In this document: piece by piece, positions 63,287-64,000 of the stretch
Layout: each line of letters starts with the position of its first letter
Position numbering within the stretch: the first letter of the stretch is position 1
From: Mycobacterium conspicuum
GTDB taxonomy: Bacteria; Actinomycetota; Actinomycetes; Mycobacteriales; Mycobacteriaceae
Reading direction: 5' to 3'
Length of the DNA: 64,000 nt
Assembly: GCF_010730195.1 (NCBI RefSeq)
Contig: NZ_AP022613.1
Coordinates: 2,170,001 to 2,234,000 of the forward strand
Position numbers and translations under genes: made by a program
Notes under the pieces: model-generated
Told to the model about the DNA's origin: nothing
Databases searched by the model: none
The model's input: the letters and a program-made list of their open reading frames with translations, nothing else

Positions 63287-64000
63287 GTGATTACGGCCAC
63301 GGACCTGGAGGTCCGCGCTGGCGCACGCATCCTGCTCTCACCCGACGGCCCGGATCTGCGGGTGCAGCCCGGCGATCGCATCGGGCTGGTCGGCCGTAAC
63401 GGCGCGGGCAAGACCACCACCCTGCGGATTCTGGCCGGCGAAACCGAACCCTATGCCGGGTCGGTCAGCCGGGCCGGCGAAATCGGTTATCTGCCACAGG
63501 ATCCCAAAGAGGGCGATCTCGACGTGCTGGCCCGCGACCGGGTGCTGTCGGCCCGCGGGTTGGACGTGCTGCTGACGGATCTGGAAAAGCAGCAGGCATT
63601 GATGGCCGAGGTGGCCGACGACGAGGCCCGCGACCGCGCGATCCGCCGTTACGGCCAGCTCGAGGAGCGGTTCGTCGCGCTGGGCGGCTACGGCGCCGAG
63701 AGCGAGGCCGGCCGGATCTGCGCGAGTCTCGGCCTGCCCGACCGCGTCCTGACGCAGCAGCTGCGCACGCTGTCCGGCGGGCAGCGCCGCCGGGTGGAGT
63801 TGGCCCGCATCCTGTTCGCCGCCTCGGACACCGGCGCGGGCTCGAGCACCACGCTGCTGCTTGACGAGCCCACCAACCACCTCGACGCGGATTCGCTCGG
63901 CTGGCTGCGCGATTTCCTGCGGGCGCACACCGGCGGGCTGGTGGTCATCAGCCACAACGTCGAGCTGATCGCCGACGTCGTCAACCGGGTGTGGTTCTTG
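63287..64000 (+). CDS. ABC-F family ATPase (partial, runs off the window)
   Basis: The first 238 codons are present; the gene continues beyond base 64000. The start is the GTG at 63287 preceded by AAGGAG. No membrane domain. Walker A LVGRNGAGKTTTLRILAG near residue 37, Q-loop IGYLPQDPKEGDLDV, signature LRTLSGGQRRRVELARIL, Walker B TLLLDEPTNHLDADSLGWL and the H-loop VVISHNVELI. ABC-F proteins act on ribosomes, as translation factors or in protection from ribosome-targeting antibiotics; some older annotation calls them macrolide exporters. By gene order it corresponds to Rv1473. Which activity applies cannot be told from this part. Confidence 0.9.
   Translation, partial: MITATDLEVRAGARILLSPDGPDLRVQPGDRIGLVGRNGAGKTTTLRILAGETEPYAGSVSRAGEIGYLPQDPKEGDLDVLARDRVLSARGLDVLLTDLEKQQALMAEVADDEARDRAIRRYGQLEERFVALGGYGAESEAGRICASLGLPDRVLTQQLRTLSGGQRRRVELARILFAASDTGAGSSTTLLLDEPTNHLDADSLGWLRDFLRAHTGGLVVISHNVELIADVVNRVWFL

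Overview
The window is actinobacterial chromosome from the genus Mycobacterium. Composition is very GC-rich, GTG/TTG starts are frequent, many genes overlap as ATGA/GTGA, several starts sit 5-7 bases after a TANNNT -10 box (leaderless layout), and protein after protein is of mycobacterial type (LprG/P55, MptB, WhiA, FadD/FadE, wax-ester synthase, SUF operon). Gene order follows the M. tuberculosis stretch Rv1406-Rv1473 as I remember it, but several accessory positions differ. I infer a non-tuberculous mycobacterium; the species cannot be fixed from sequence reading alone.

Layout. 1-4.1 kb: fmt, rsmB, rpe, ribD. 4.1-6.5 kb (minus): the P55 drug/lipid exporter with lipoprotein LprG. 6.5-10.1 kb: ribE, an NTF2-fold protein, ribBA, ribH and a small membrane protein; with ribD these cover riboflavin synthesis from GTP. 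10.1-11.2 kb (minus): a two-membrane-segment coiled-coil protein and a DivIVA-repeat protein. 11.3-16.1 kb: the conserved uvrC-rapZ-yvcK-whiA cluster. 16.2-21.3 kb: lipid genes (wax-ester/TAG synthase, then on the minus strand PlsC-like acyltransferase, FadD12, LipO). 21.4-26.8 kb: secreted and hypothetical proteins, a large membrane protein with a phytoene-desaturase-like oxidoreductase, and a Gly/Pro/Ala-rich exported protein with an 18-bp tandem repeat. 27.3-30.6 kb: gap-pgk-tpiA-secG.

30.5-36.8 kb is the most variable part: a VapBC toxin-antitoxin pair, ppc, a DUF222/HNH protein and a cytochrome P450. 36.8-43.6 kb (minus) is the pentose-phosphate operon tkt-tal-zwf-opcA-pgl followed by a small coiled-coil protein and the P450. 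43.8-47.5 kb: heme O synthase (ctaB), quinone reductase, a hypothetical gene, heme A synthase (ctaA). 47.6-51.0 kb (minus): ABC-2 exporter and mannosyltransferase MptB. 51.1-58.4 kb: sufR-B-D-C-S-U-T, in which sufB is split by a full intein carrying a LAGLIDADG endonuclease. 58.4-64 kb: two paralogous DUF5666-like exported proteins, FadE15, thioredoxin, EchA12 and the first 238 codons of an ABC-F ATPase.

Most of the window is conserved housekeeping sequence. I did not find a convincing new multi-gene system. The best leads are the SufB intein at a site that seems to differ from that of M. tuberculosis, a SufR operator overlapping the sufR start, a VapBC module whose toxin C-terminus is encoded by the antisense of secG, an atypical P450 at the end of the pentose-phosphate operon, an isolated hairpin upstream of gap, and the hexapeptide repeat protein.
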